Source of the DNA: Zavarzinia sp.
GTDB taxonomy: Bacteria; Pseudomonadota; Alphaproteobacteria; Zavarziniales; Zavarziniaceae
Assembly: GCA_028694545.1 (NCBI GenBank)
Contig: JAQVKV010000137.1
Coordinates: forward strand, 1-6,576
DNA: 6,576 nt
Reading direction: 5' to 3'
A model generated the notes under the pieces. It had not been told where the DNA came from. It saw only the letters and a program-made list of their open reading frames with translations, and ran no database searches. Positions within the stretch are counted from its first letter, which is position 1, and the number at the start of each line of letters is the position of its first letter. Of this stretch, positions 1 to 5,026 are shown in pieces. The position numbers were made by a program, and so were the translations under genes.

Positions 1-23
1 GTTGGAGCATCGCCCTTGGCCAT
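1..23 (-). CDS. Possible 5' end of a divergent gene driven by sigma-54 (partial)
   Basis: On the minus strand an ATG at 23-21 opens a frame reading M-A-K-G-D-A-P that runs off the left edge. It lies about 16 nt downstream of the expected transcription start of the sigma-54 promoter at 51-66, so a gene starting here or slightly further left is expected. The Shine-Dalgarno signal is poor: GGCAGG directly abuts this ATG. A second ATG at 10-8, in another frame, has AAGGG only two bases upstream. Seven codons are too few to identify a product. The true start may lie outside the window. Existence of a divergent transcript is inferred from the promoter; the exact start is uncertain. Confidence 0.35.
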
Positions 24-50
24 CCTGCCGCCGGCGTTTGTCCTTGCTTC

Positions 51-66
51 GCAAGGGGCGTGCCAA
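51..66 (-). promoter_or_regulatory. Sigma-54 (RpoN) -24/-12 promoter, pointing left
   Basis: The minus strand reads T-TGGCACG-CCCC-TTGC, a full match to the sigma-54 consensus TGGCACG-N4-TTGC with the invariant GG and GC separated by ten bases. The GG lies at 64-63 and the GC at 52-51, placing the transcription start near position 39. It drives a transcript leaving the window on the left. A sigma-54 promoter needs an AAA+ activator bound upstream, and one is encoded divergently at 197-2155, with a repeated dyad motif between. Together these make the promoter convincing. Confidence 0.88.
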
Positions 67-83
67 ATCGGGGTGTCGCGAAA

Positions 84-185
84 ATATCTTTTCGTTCAAT
101 GGTTTGGTGGGGATGTCCGAGGATTGGTCGATTACGTCTTTTCGTAATTCACGAAAAATCGTAATGTTCTGTCACGATTTTTCGT
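84..185. promoter_or_regulatory. Array of four 12-bp activator-binding motifs (candidate UAS)
   Basis: A 12-bp motif recurs four times between the divergent genes. ACGATTTTTCGT is exact at 174-185 (plus) and 151-162 (minus). ACGTCTTTTCGT at 134-145 matches 10 of 12. ATATCTTTTCGT at 84-95 matches the 134-145 copy in 10 of 12 but the exact copies in only 8. The first copy also overlaps a perfect dyad, CGAAAA-TATC-TTTTCG (79-94). Centres lie about 50 to 140 bp upstream of the predicted sigma-54 start, the usual range for enhancer-like sites. The copy at 174-185 ends just before the activator's ribosome binding site, so it could also mediate autoregulation. That the neighbouring activator binds here is inference from position. 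Confidence 0.7.
131..165. repeat. 15-bp inverted repeat within the activator-binding region
   Basis: Arms 131-145 (ATTACGTCTTTTCGT) and 151-165 (ACGAAAAATCGTAAT) pair at 13 of 15 positions, mismatched only at 137/159 and 138/158, around a 5-base spacer AATTC. The dyad contains two of the four 12-bp motifs head to head, as expected for a dimeric or higher-order DNA-binding protein with Fis-type helix-turn-helix domains. There is no T-tract after it, so it is not a terminator. Confidence 0.75.
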
Positions 186-196
186 AGTGAGGCGTC

Positions 197-2155
197 ATGG
201 CGGATCTGGGCGAACTGAAACATCCCGGCGCTCATGCGGTGCTGGTGCCGCGATCGGAGGGGCCACGCCCCCTGTCCGATGTGGCGCCTTTCGAGTTGAC
301 GGCCGCCGTGCTGCGCGCGGCTTTCGAGGGAGATCCGGAGCCGGGGCTGCTCCTCGATCCCTTCGTTGGCCGGGTGCTGCGCCTCAACAAGGCGGCGCTG
401 CGCCTGTTCCGTTTGTCGGAGGCGGCGGCTTCGGGCTGCATGGTGGACCAGCTCTATCCCGGCGCGCGGGGTGTGCTTCATGTCTTCACCGAGGAGGCGA
501 TGGACAAGGGCCATGCCTATACCCGCGATCTCACCGTAATAGGGGCGGATGGCAAGCCCCTGCGTCTCGAGCATCGGGCCGTGGCGGTCACCTGCCAGGG
601 TGCCCCCTGCCTCTATGTCGGGATTACTGATCTGGAAGCCCTGCGCCGGCGCACCATCGATGGCGAGGCCAACGAATATCATCGCCGGGGCCTCGATGAA
701 TGGCGGCGGGCCGAGCGCTATTTCCGTGAACTGGAGCGGGAGAACCGCCTGATCCTGGCGGCGGCGGGCGAGGGGATCTATGGCGTCAACGCCGACGGCA
801 TCACCACGTTCCTCAATCCGGCGGCATCGCGCATGCTGGAATACACGCCGGCGGAACTGGTCGGCAAGGAGATGCATCGCGCCATCCATCACCACAAGGC
901 GGACGGCAGCAACTATCCGGAACACGAATGCCCGATCTACAACGCCTTCCGCCAGGGCACGGTGAAGCGGGTCGACGATGAAGTGTTCTGGACCAAGAGC
1001 GGACGGACCATAAGGGTCGAATATACCTCGACCCCGATCGTCGATTCCGGCGCCTATGTGGGCGCCGTCATCATCTTCCGCGACATCACCGAGCGGAAGC
1101 GCAACGAGGAGCGGCTGAAGCTCACCCTCGAGGAGAATGCCCGCCTGCGCGAGCGGCTGGAGCGCGAGAACGCCTATCTGCAGGAAGAGATCCGCAGCCA
1201 TTCCAACCACGCCAACATCAGGGGCCAGTCCGACGCCACCGCCAAGGTGCTGCAGCAGATCGACCTCGTCGCCCCGACCGACGCCAACGTCCTGATCACG
1301 GGGGAAAGTGGCACGGGCAAGGAACTGGTGGCCCATGCGATCCATCATGCCTCGCCCCGGCGCGACCGGCCGCTCATTCGCGTCAATTGCGCGGCGATCC
1401 CCCGCGACCTGTTCGAGAGCGAATTCTTCGGCCATGCGCGGGGGGCCTTCACGGGGGCGTTGCGCGATCGCGTCGGGCGTTTCGAACTGGCGGACGGTGG
1501 TACCATCTTCCTCGACGAGGTCGGCGAGATCCCGCTGGACCTGCAGTCGAAACTGTTGCGCGTACTGCAGGAGCGTCTGGTCGAGCGGGTGGGCGCGGGG
1601 CGCAGCCGGCCCATCGACGTGCGCGTGATCGCCGCGACCAATCGAGACCTGAAGCGCGAGGTGGCGGAGGGGCGTTTCCGCGAGGATCTCTATTTCCGCC
1701 TGAACGTCTTTCCCGTCGAATGCATGCCCTTGCGCGACCGGCCGTCGGACATTCCAGGGCTGGCGGATCATTTCCTCGACCTGTCCTGCGCGCGGCTGAA
1801 TATCGCGAAGCCGCGGCTGACCAAGGCGGATGTGGAGGCGCTGAAAGCCTATGCCTGGCCCGGCAATGCGCGGGAACTGCAGAATGTGGTCGAGCGCGCC
1901 GCCATCCTCTCGCGCAACGGGGGGCTGCGCTTCGACCTGCCGGGCGTCGCGCCGGTGGCCCACCCCGCGCCGGATCCGCAATCGGCTGCCGAACGTGTGC
2001 TGACGGCGGCGGAAATGGCCCGTTTCGAACGTGAGAACATTCGCCGCGCGCTGGAGTCCTGCGGCGGCCGCGTGGCGGGAAAGAATGGGGCCGCCGAGAT
2101 GCTGGACATGAAGCCCACGACCCTCTATTCCCGCCTCAAGGCGCTGGGCATCTGA
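197..2155 (+). CDS. Sigma-54-dependent transcriptional activator, PAS-PAS-AAA+-Fis HTH
   Basis: This cytoplasmic bacterial enhancer-binding protein of 652 residues uses ATP to open sigma-54 promoters. The N-terminus carries a divergent PAS-like region (about 36-148) and a clearer PAS domain (about 183-298, ending FRDITERK). A charged coiled-coil linker follows (about 303-334). The AAA+ domain has Walker A GESGTGKE (369-376), the sigma-54-contacting GAFTGA loop (416-421), Walker B TIFLDE (436-441), ATNRDL (480-485) and [10 protein letters not shown] (554-563). A Fis-type helix-turn-helix ends the protein (about 618-652, [12 protein letters not shown]). There is no phospho-receiver domain, so a ligand or redox signal sensed by PAS is more likely than a two-component partner; the signal cannot be read from sequence. 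The start at 197 follows a modest GTGAGG (187-192). The target is probably the divergent sigma-54 gene on the left. The activation machinery looks intact. Confidence 0.95.
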   Translation: MADLGELKHPGAHAVLVPRSEGPRPLSDVAPFELTAAVLRAAFEGDPEPGLLLDPFVGRVLRLNKAALRLFRLSEAAASGCMVDQLYPGARGVLHVFTEEAMDKGHAYTRDLTVIGADGKPLRLEHRAVAVTCQGAPCLYVGITDLEALRRRTIDGEANEYHRRGLDEWRRAERYFRELERENRLILAAAGEGIYGVNADGITTFLNPAASRMLEYTPAELVGKEMHRAIHHHKADGSNYPEHECPIYNAFRQGTVKRVDDEVFWTKSGRTIRVEYTSTPIVDSGAYVGAVIIFRDITERKRNEERLKLTLEENARLRERLERENAYLQEEIRSHSNHANIRGQSDATAKVLQQIDLVAPTDANVLITGESGTGKELVAHAIHHASPRRDRPLIRVNCAAIPRDLFESEFFGHARGAFTGALRDRVGRFELADGGTIFLDEVGEIPLDLQSKLLRVLQERLVERVGAGRSRPIDVRVIAATNRDLKREVAEGRFREDLYFRLNVFPVECMPLRDRPSDIPGLADHFLDLSCARLNIAKPRLTKADVEALKAYAWPGNARELQNVVERAAILSRNGGLRFDLPGVAPVAHPAPDPQSAAERVLTAAEMARFERENIRRALESCGGRVAGKNGAAEMLDMKPTTLYSRLKALGI

Positions 2156-2171
2156 CCCGGACTCCGGTTAA

Positions 2172-2186
2172 GTTCTCAATTCGTTC
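2172..2186 (+). promoter_or_regulatory. LexA operator (alphaproteobacterial SOS box) of ssb
   Basis: The sequence GTTC-TCAATTC-GTTC is an exact match to the direct-repeat SOS box GTTC-N7-GTTC recognised by LexA in Alphaproteobacteria. It sits 35 bases upstream of the ssb start codon and 16 bases after the stop of the activator gene, where a promoter is expected. A weak sigma-70-like pair, CTGACC (2152-2157) and CTCAAT (2175-2180) with a 17-base spacer, overlaps it, so bound LexA would block transcription. The -35/-10 assignment is tentative; the operator match is strong. Confidence 0.85.
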
Positions 2187-2221
2187 CAATGCAGGGTGCG
2201 GCGCGCACCGAGGGGAGAGCC

Positions 2222-2767
2222 ATGGCGGGCAGCGTGAACAAGGTCATTCTGGTGGGCAATCTCGGTCGCGATCCGGAATCCCGCAATCTTCAGGACGGCA
2301 GCCCGGTGGTGAATCTCTCCGTCGCGACGTCCGAAACCTGGAAGGACCGCATGAGCGGCGAGCGGCGCGAGCGCACGGAGTGGCACCGCGTCGTCATCTT
2401 CAACGAGAATCTGGCCCGCATCGCCCAGCAATATCTGCGCAAGGGCAGCAAGGTCTATGTCGAGGGCGCGCTGCAGACCCGCAAGTGGACGGATCAGCAG
2501 GGCCAGGAACGCTTTTCGACCGAAGTGGTGCTGCAGAAGTTCCGCGGTGAACTCACCCTGCTCGACGGCCGGAACGACGCCGGCGGCGGCCCCGGTCCCG
2601 ATGACGACGTGGGCGGCGATTTCGGCGGCTACGGCGGCGGCCGGTCCGGCGGCGGCAGCCGGGGCGGCAGCGGCAGCGGCGGCCCCAGCGGCGGTGGTCG
2701 CGCCGGCGGTGGCCAGGGCGGCGGCTTCGGCGGTGGCCCCGGGCTGGACGACGAAATCCCCTTCTGA
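2222..2767 (+). CDS. ssb: Single-stranded DNA-binding protein SSB
   Basis: SSB coats single-stranded DNA during replication, recombination and repair and recruits partner proteins through its C-terminal tip. The 181-residue product has the OB-fold domain at about 5-113, with the family signature [14 protein letters not shown] (6-19), the conserved TEWHRVVIF (52-60), and [12 protein letters not shown] (71-82). A disordered Gly-rich linker follows (about 116-174), and the conserved acidic tip DDEIPF closes the protein (176-181). The start at 2222 is preceded by GAGGGGAGAG (2210-2219). An in-frame ATG at 2189 lies three bases after the SOS box and lacks a ribosome binding site, so it is rejected. 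The gene appears monocistronic: its own LexA-controlled promoter lies upstream and an intrinsic terminator lies directly downstream. It is not beside uvrA in this window, a common arrangement elsewhere. Confidence 0.97.
   Translation: MAGSVNKVILVGNLGRDPESRNLQDGSPVVNLSVATSETWKDRMSGERRERTEWHRVVIFNENLARIAQQYLRKGSKVYVEGALQTRKWTDQQGQERFSTEVVLQKFRGELTLLDGRNDAGGGPGPDDDVGGDFGGYGGGRSGGGSRGGSGSGGPSGGGRAGGGQGGGFGGGPGLDDEIPF
2582..2743 (+). repeat. GGC-rich low-complexity tract encoding the SSB linker
   Basis: Runs of GGC/GGT-type codons encode SSB residues 121-174, where 32 of 54 residues are glycine, with Ser, Arg, Asp and Pro between. Short imperfect GGCGGC units recur, so the tract is prone to length change by slippage. 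It is in frame and ends in an intact acidic tip, so it is a normal flexible linker rather than damage to the gene. Confidence 0.8.
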
Positions 2768-2781
2768 CCGGGCGGGGCGAC

Positions 2782-2809
2782 AAGGCGGCTCTTCGGGGCC
2801 GCCTTTTTT
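2782..2809 (+). terminator. Intrinsic (rho-independent) terminator of ssb
   Basis: Starting 15 bases after the ssb stop, AAGGCGGCTC (2782-2791) pairs with GGGCCGCCTT (2796-2805), including one G-T wobble, around a TTCG tetraloop (2792-2795) closed by C-G. A run of six T follows at 2804-2809. A UUCG loop on a GC stem with a U-tract is a textbook terminator. It separates ssb from the downstream operon. Confidence 0.93.
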
Positions 2810-2896
2810 GCGGCGCGGGCAAATTCCCGAAAATTCGGCGCTTTTCCGCGCGCCGGTGAAAAATTTCCAATCAAGTAATGATAATGGAAATATTAT

Positions 2897-2947
2897 CTCT
2901 TGTTGTCGACAGCATAAAATCAGAATGCGCTGCGGCAAAAACAAGAG
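2897..2947. other. Potential 51-nt stem-loop of unknown role
   Basis: CTCTTGTT (2897-2904) is perfectly complementary to AACAAGAG (2940-2947). Inside, GTCG (2905-2908) can pair with CGGC (2933-2936, one G-T wobble) and CAGC (2910-2913) with GCTG (2929-2932). This leaves a bulged A2909, an AAA bulge at 2937-2939 and a 15-base loop, for about 16 pairs in total. It is not followed by a clean T-run on either strand, so it is not a standard terminator. It lies upstream of the predicted operon promoter, so it could be a DNA-level operator or part of an untranslated RNA from an earlier start. The role is unknown. Confidence 0.4.
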
Positions 2948-3038
2948 GTGCTGTTTTGTGATGTCGGGTACTGATTATTGGCGGATTTCATATTGATTTG
3001 AAGTTCGTCGTAGAATACGCAAGAATTACTGTAATATA

Positions 3039-3067
3039 TTGACAAGGTGGTGGAAAGCGCCTAGGTT
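3039..3067 (+). promoter_or_regulatory. Sigma-70-type promoter of the gpsA-phosphatase-ggpS operon
   Basis: A perfect -35 box TTGACA (3039-3044) is followed after exactly 17 bases by TAGGTT (3062-3067), a weak -10 hexamer keeping the first TA and final T. Strong -35 with weak -10 is common in Alphaproteobacteria. It sits between the ssb terminator and the gpsA ribosome binding site, giving a leader of about 80 nt. A less likely alternative pair is TTGAAG (2998-3003) and AAGAAT (3021-3026), also with a 17-base spacer. Confidence 0.6.
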
Positions 3068-3142
3068 TTCTCTGTCGTCATTTGCCCGTTCGGGCGGATA
3101 CAAGGGGAAATTCGGGCGCCCGCCAGCGCCGTCGTGGCATGT

Positions 3143-3148
3143 GGAGGA
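3143..3148 (+). promoter_or_regulatory. Ribosome binding site fixing the gpsA start at 3153
   Basis: GGAGGA, a near-complete Shine-Dalgarno sequence, ends four bases before the ATG at 3153. The reading frame is open upstream to a TTG at 3039, but that TTG is the predicted -35 box and has no ribosome binding site. The extra 38 codons would add sequence unlike the family's N-terminus. Confidence 0.8.
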
Positions 3149-3152
3149 ACCC

Positions 3153-4292
3153 ATGCAGGAATTCGGATCGGCCGCCGCACCGGCCTTTGAACCGCAACCT
3201 TTCGACCGGATCGCCGTCATCGGCGCGGGGGCCTGGGGCACCGCTCTTGCCCTGACCGCGTATCGCGCCGGACGTACCGTCGCCCTCTGGGCGCGGGAGG
3301 AGGCGGTGATCGAACAGGTGGCGCGGGAGCGCCGCAACCCCTTCCTGCCCGCCGCGATCGACATTCCCGAAGACATTCTGGTCTCCAATGACCTGGCTCG
3401 TGTCCTCGACGGGGCCGATCTTGTCCTCTTCGTCACCCCGTCCCAGCATCTGCGCGCCATGGTCCGGCGCTGTCGGCCAATGCTCAGCGCCGGCGTGCCG
3501 GTGGTGGTCTGCGCCAAGGGCGTCGAGGGGGAGGGCGGCGCCCTGATGAGCGACGTCGTCATGCAGGAATTGCCGGGCCATGACCTCGCGGTCCTGTCCG
3601 GTCCGACCTTCGCCGCCGAGGTGGCTCGGGAATTGCCGACGGCGGTGACCATCGCCGCCGCCGCCGAGGACGGCTTTGGCCGCAGCCATCTGGCGGCCCG
3701 CGTCGCCGTCAGCCTCGCCACCCTGACCTTCCGGCCCTATCTATCTGACGACGTGGTCGGCGTCGAGGTCGGCGGGGCGGTGAAGAACGTCATCGCGATC
3801 GCCTGCGGCATCGCCGAGGGGCGGGGGCTGGGCAGCAATGCCCGGGCCGCCATCATCACTCGCGGCCTGGCTGAACTGACGCGGCTGGCCGTGGCGCTCG
3901 GCGCCCGGGCGGACAGTCTCGGCGGCCTCGCCGGGGTCGGCGACCTTGTGCTCACCTGTTCGAGCGAGCAATCGCGCAATTTCTCCTTCGGCAAGGCGCT
4001 GGGCGCCGGCGGCAATCCCGACATGGCCGAGGGCGGTCCGGTGGTCGAAGGGGCGGTGAACGCGGCCACCGTCGGCGCGCTGGCGCGCAAGCTCGGCGTT
4101 GCCATGCCGATCTGTGCCGGGGTCGAGGCGGTGCTGAACGGCGCCGCGATCGACGAAATCATGGCCAGTCTGATGAGTGGCGACCTGCGCCCCGAGGCGC
4201 TGGAAGCGGAGAATGACCTGCGCATTCCCCATCCGGCCGCCACATCCCAGGAACAGGACCACCCGACAGAGGAGGGACGATTGTCCGCATGA
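3153..4292 (+). CDS. gpsA: Glycerol-3-phosphate dehydrogenase [NAD(P)+], probably dedicated to glucosylglycerol synthesis
   Basis: This cytosolic enzyme reduces dihydroxyacetone phosphate to sn-glycerol 3-phosphate with NAD(P)H. The 379-residue product shows the dinucleotide-binding IAVIGAGAWGTALA (20-33), CAKG (120-123), LSGPTFAAEVA (148-158), the conserved lysine region AVKNVIAIACG (209-219, K211), and the substrate-side motifs LAGVGDLVLTCSS (259-271) and SRNFSFG (274-280). It is some 40 residues longer than typical GpsA (about 330-340). The excess is a 17-residue N-terminal lead and a polar tail after LMSG (340-343) with no recognisable domain. The last codons overlap the next gene by ATGA. 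Grouping with ggpS suggests it supplies the acceptor for glucosylglycerol phosphate, possibly as a second copy beside a housekeeping gpsA elsewhere. The family assignment is secure; the dedicated role is inferred from the operon. Confidence 0.94.
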   Translation: MQEFGSAAAPAFEPQPFDRIAVIGAGAWGTALALTAYRAGRTVALWAREEAVIEQVARERRNPFLPAAIDIPEDILVSNDLARVLDGADLVLFVTPSQHLRAMVRRCRPMLSAGVPVVVCAKGVEGEGGALMSDVVMQELPGHDLAVLSGPTFAAEVARELPTAVTIAAAAEDGFGRSHLAARVAVSLATLTFRPYLSDDVVGVEVGGAVKNVIAIACGIAEGRGLGSNARAAIITRGLAELTRLAVALGARADSLGGLAGVGDLVLTCSSEQSRNFSFGKALGAGGNPDMAEGGPVVEGAVNAATVGALARKLGVAMPICAGVEAVLNGAAIDEIMASLMSGDLRPEALEAENDLRIPHPAATSQEQDHPTEEGRLSA

Positions 4293-5026
4293 GTGATTGG
4301 AACTGCGTACTCGCGACCGACCTGGATGGAACCTTTCTCGGCGGCAGCGAGGAACAGCGTGAAAGGCTTTACCGCCATATCGAGGATCGCGACGACCTTC
4401 TGCTGATCTTCGTCACCGGCCGGGACATTGGCTTCATCGCCGAACTCGTGGCCCAGCCCGGCATGCCCCGCCCGCGCCTGATCATCGGCGACGTCGGCAC
4501 ATCCATCTATGACGGCGACAGTTTCGAGCCGATCCCCGCCCTGGAGGCCGAAATCGCCGCGCGCTGGGGCGATGCCGGGGCCCGCGTCGTCGAGATGCTG
4601 AAGGACGAGCCGGGCCTGACCCTGCAGCCCACGCCCTTCCGTCACCGGGTTTCCTACGATTGCCGGCCGGCGGAGCTGGCGCCGGATCTCGTGGCGCGCG
4701 TCGAGGCGGAAGGTTTCGACGGCCTGCTCTCGGCCGGGCGCTTCTTCGACGTGCTGCCGAATGGGATCGCCAAGGGCCCGACCCTGCTGCGCCTCGTCGA
4801 GCATTTCGGCCTTGATGCCGAGCGGGTTCTCGTCGCCGGCGACACGATGAACGACCTTTCCCTGTTTGAAACCGGCTTGAAGGGCGTCGCCGTCGGCAAT
4901 TCCGAACCCGATCTCGTCGCCGCGATCAAGGACAGGCCGCGCGTCTATCGCAGTCCCCAGGAGGGGGCGGGCGGGATCGCGGACGCGCTCGCGCATTTCG
5001 AATTCCAGACAAAGGCCGCGTCATGA
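4289..5026 (+). CDS. HAD-family sugar phosphatase, predicted glucosylglycerol-phosphate phosphatase
   Basis: The 245-residue protein belongs to the Cof/sucrose-phosphatase-like branch of the HAD superfamily. HAD motif I is DLDGT (11-15, nucleophile D11 and acid/base D13), motif II VTGR (42-45, T43), motif III lysine K162 in IAKG, and motif IV GDTMND (184-189, D185 and D189). GDVGTSIY (67-74) and the cap segment between motifs II and III resemble sucrose-6-phosphate phosphatase. All catalytic residues are present. Its start overlaps the gpsA stop (ATGA, 4289-4292) and its stop overlaps the ggpS start (ATGA, 5023-5026), indicating translational coupling. A GGAGGG lies at 4271-4276, rather far from the start. 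The inferred reaction is glucosylglycerol phosphate to glucosylglycerol plus phosphate. It is not obviously the StpA-type enzyme of cyanobacteria. Sucrose-phosphate or another glycoside-phosphate activity cannot be excluded from sequence alone. Confidence 0.9.
   Translation: MSDWNCVLATDLDGTFLGGSEEQRERLYRHIEDRDDLLLIFVTGRDIGFIAELVAQPGMPRPRLIIGDVGTSIYDGDSFEPIPALEAEIAARWGDAGARVVEMLKDEPGLTLQPTPFRHRVSYDCRPAELAPDLVARVEAEGFDGLLSAGRFFDVLPNGIAKGPTLLRLVEHFGLDAERVLVAGDTMNDLSLFETGLKGVAVGNSEPDLVAAIKDRPRVYRSPQEGAGGIADALAHFEFQTKAAS

Larger units (their letters stand above)
2810..3152. other. Non-coding AT-rich intergenic region before the gpsA-ggpS operon
   Basis: No convincing gene lies here. Positions 2861-3040 are about 35% GC by hand count, far below the flanking genes. 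The stretch holds several dyads: ATTTCCA (2863-2869) with TGGAAAT (2885-2891), GATAAT (2880-2885) with ATTATC (2892-2897), and a longer stem-loop at 2897-2947. The promoter at 3039-3067 follows. The leader from the predicted transcription start to the gpsA start codon is about 80 bases. The lower GC is what one expects of a regulated promoter region; there are no insertion-sequence ends or att-like repeats. Confidence 0.7.

Noticed and set aside
2..187. Plus-strand open frame from a TTG before the activator
   Set aside because: It has no ribosome binding site and no recognisable protein. It runs straight through the sigma-54 promoter and the repeated operator motifs, so it is chance.
1309..1323. 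TGGCACG inside the activator gene as a sigma-54 promoter
   Set aside because: The -12 TTGC element is missing at the right spacing, and the bases encode the Walker A motif.
149..1981. Long antisense open frame (610 codons) across the activator gene
   Set aside because: Long shadow frames are usual opposite GC-rich genes with strong third-position bias. The plus strand encodes a complete, motif-perfect sigma-54 activator, and the antisense product shows no family features.
2157..2167. CCGGA-C-TCCGG dyad as a terminator after the activator
   Set aside because: The one-base loop cannot fold as a hairpin and no T-tract follows.
2189..2221. Upstream ATG as the ssb start
   Set aside because: It lies three bases after the LexA box with no Shine-Dalgarno, whereas the ATG at 2222 has GAGGGGAGAG before it and begins the family's usual N-terminus.
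2582..2743. GGC repeats in ssb as a foreign or damaged insertion
   Set aside because: The tract is in frame and encodes the Gly-rich linker normal for SSB, with the conserved acidic tip intact after it.
3135..3150. TGGCATG before gpsA as a sigma-54 -24 box
   Set aside because: No TTGC or GC at -12 follows at the required ten-base spacing; the sequence there is the ribosome binding site.
3039..3152. TTG at 3039 as the gpsA start
   Set aside because: This TTG is part of the TTGACA -35 box. The extra residues are unlike GpsA, and a strong GGAGGA precedes the ATG at 3153.
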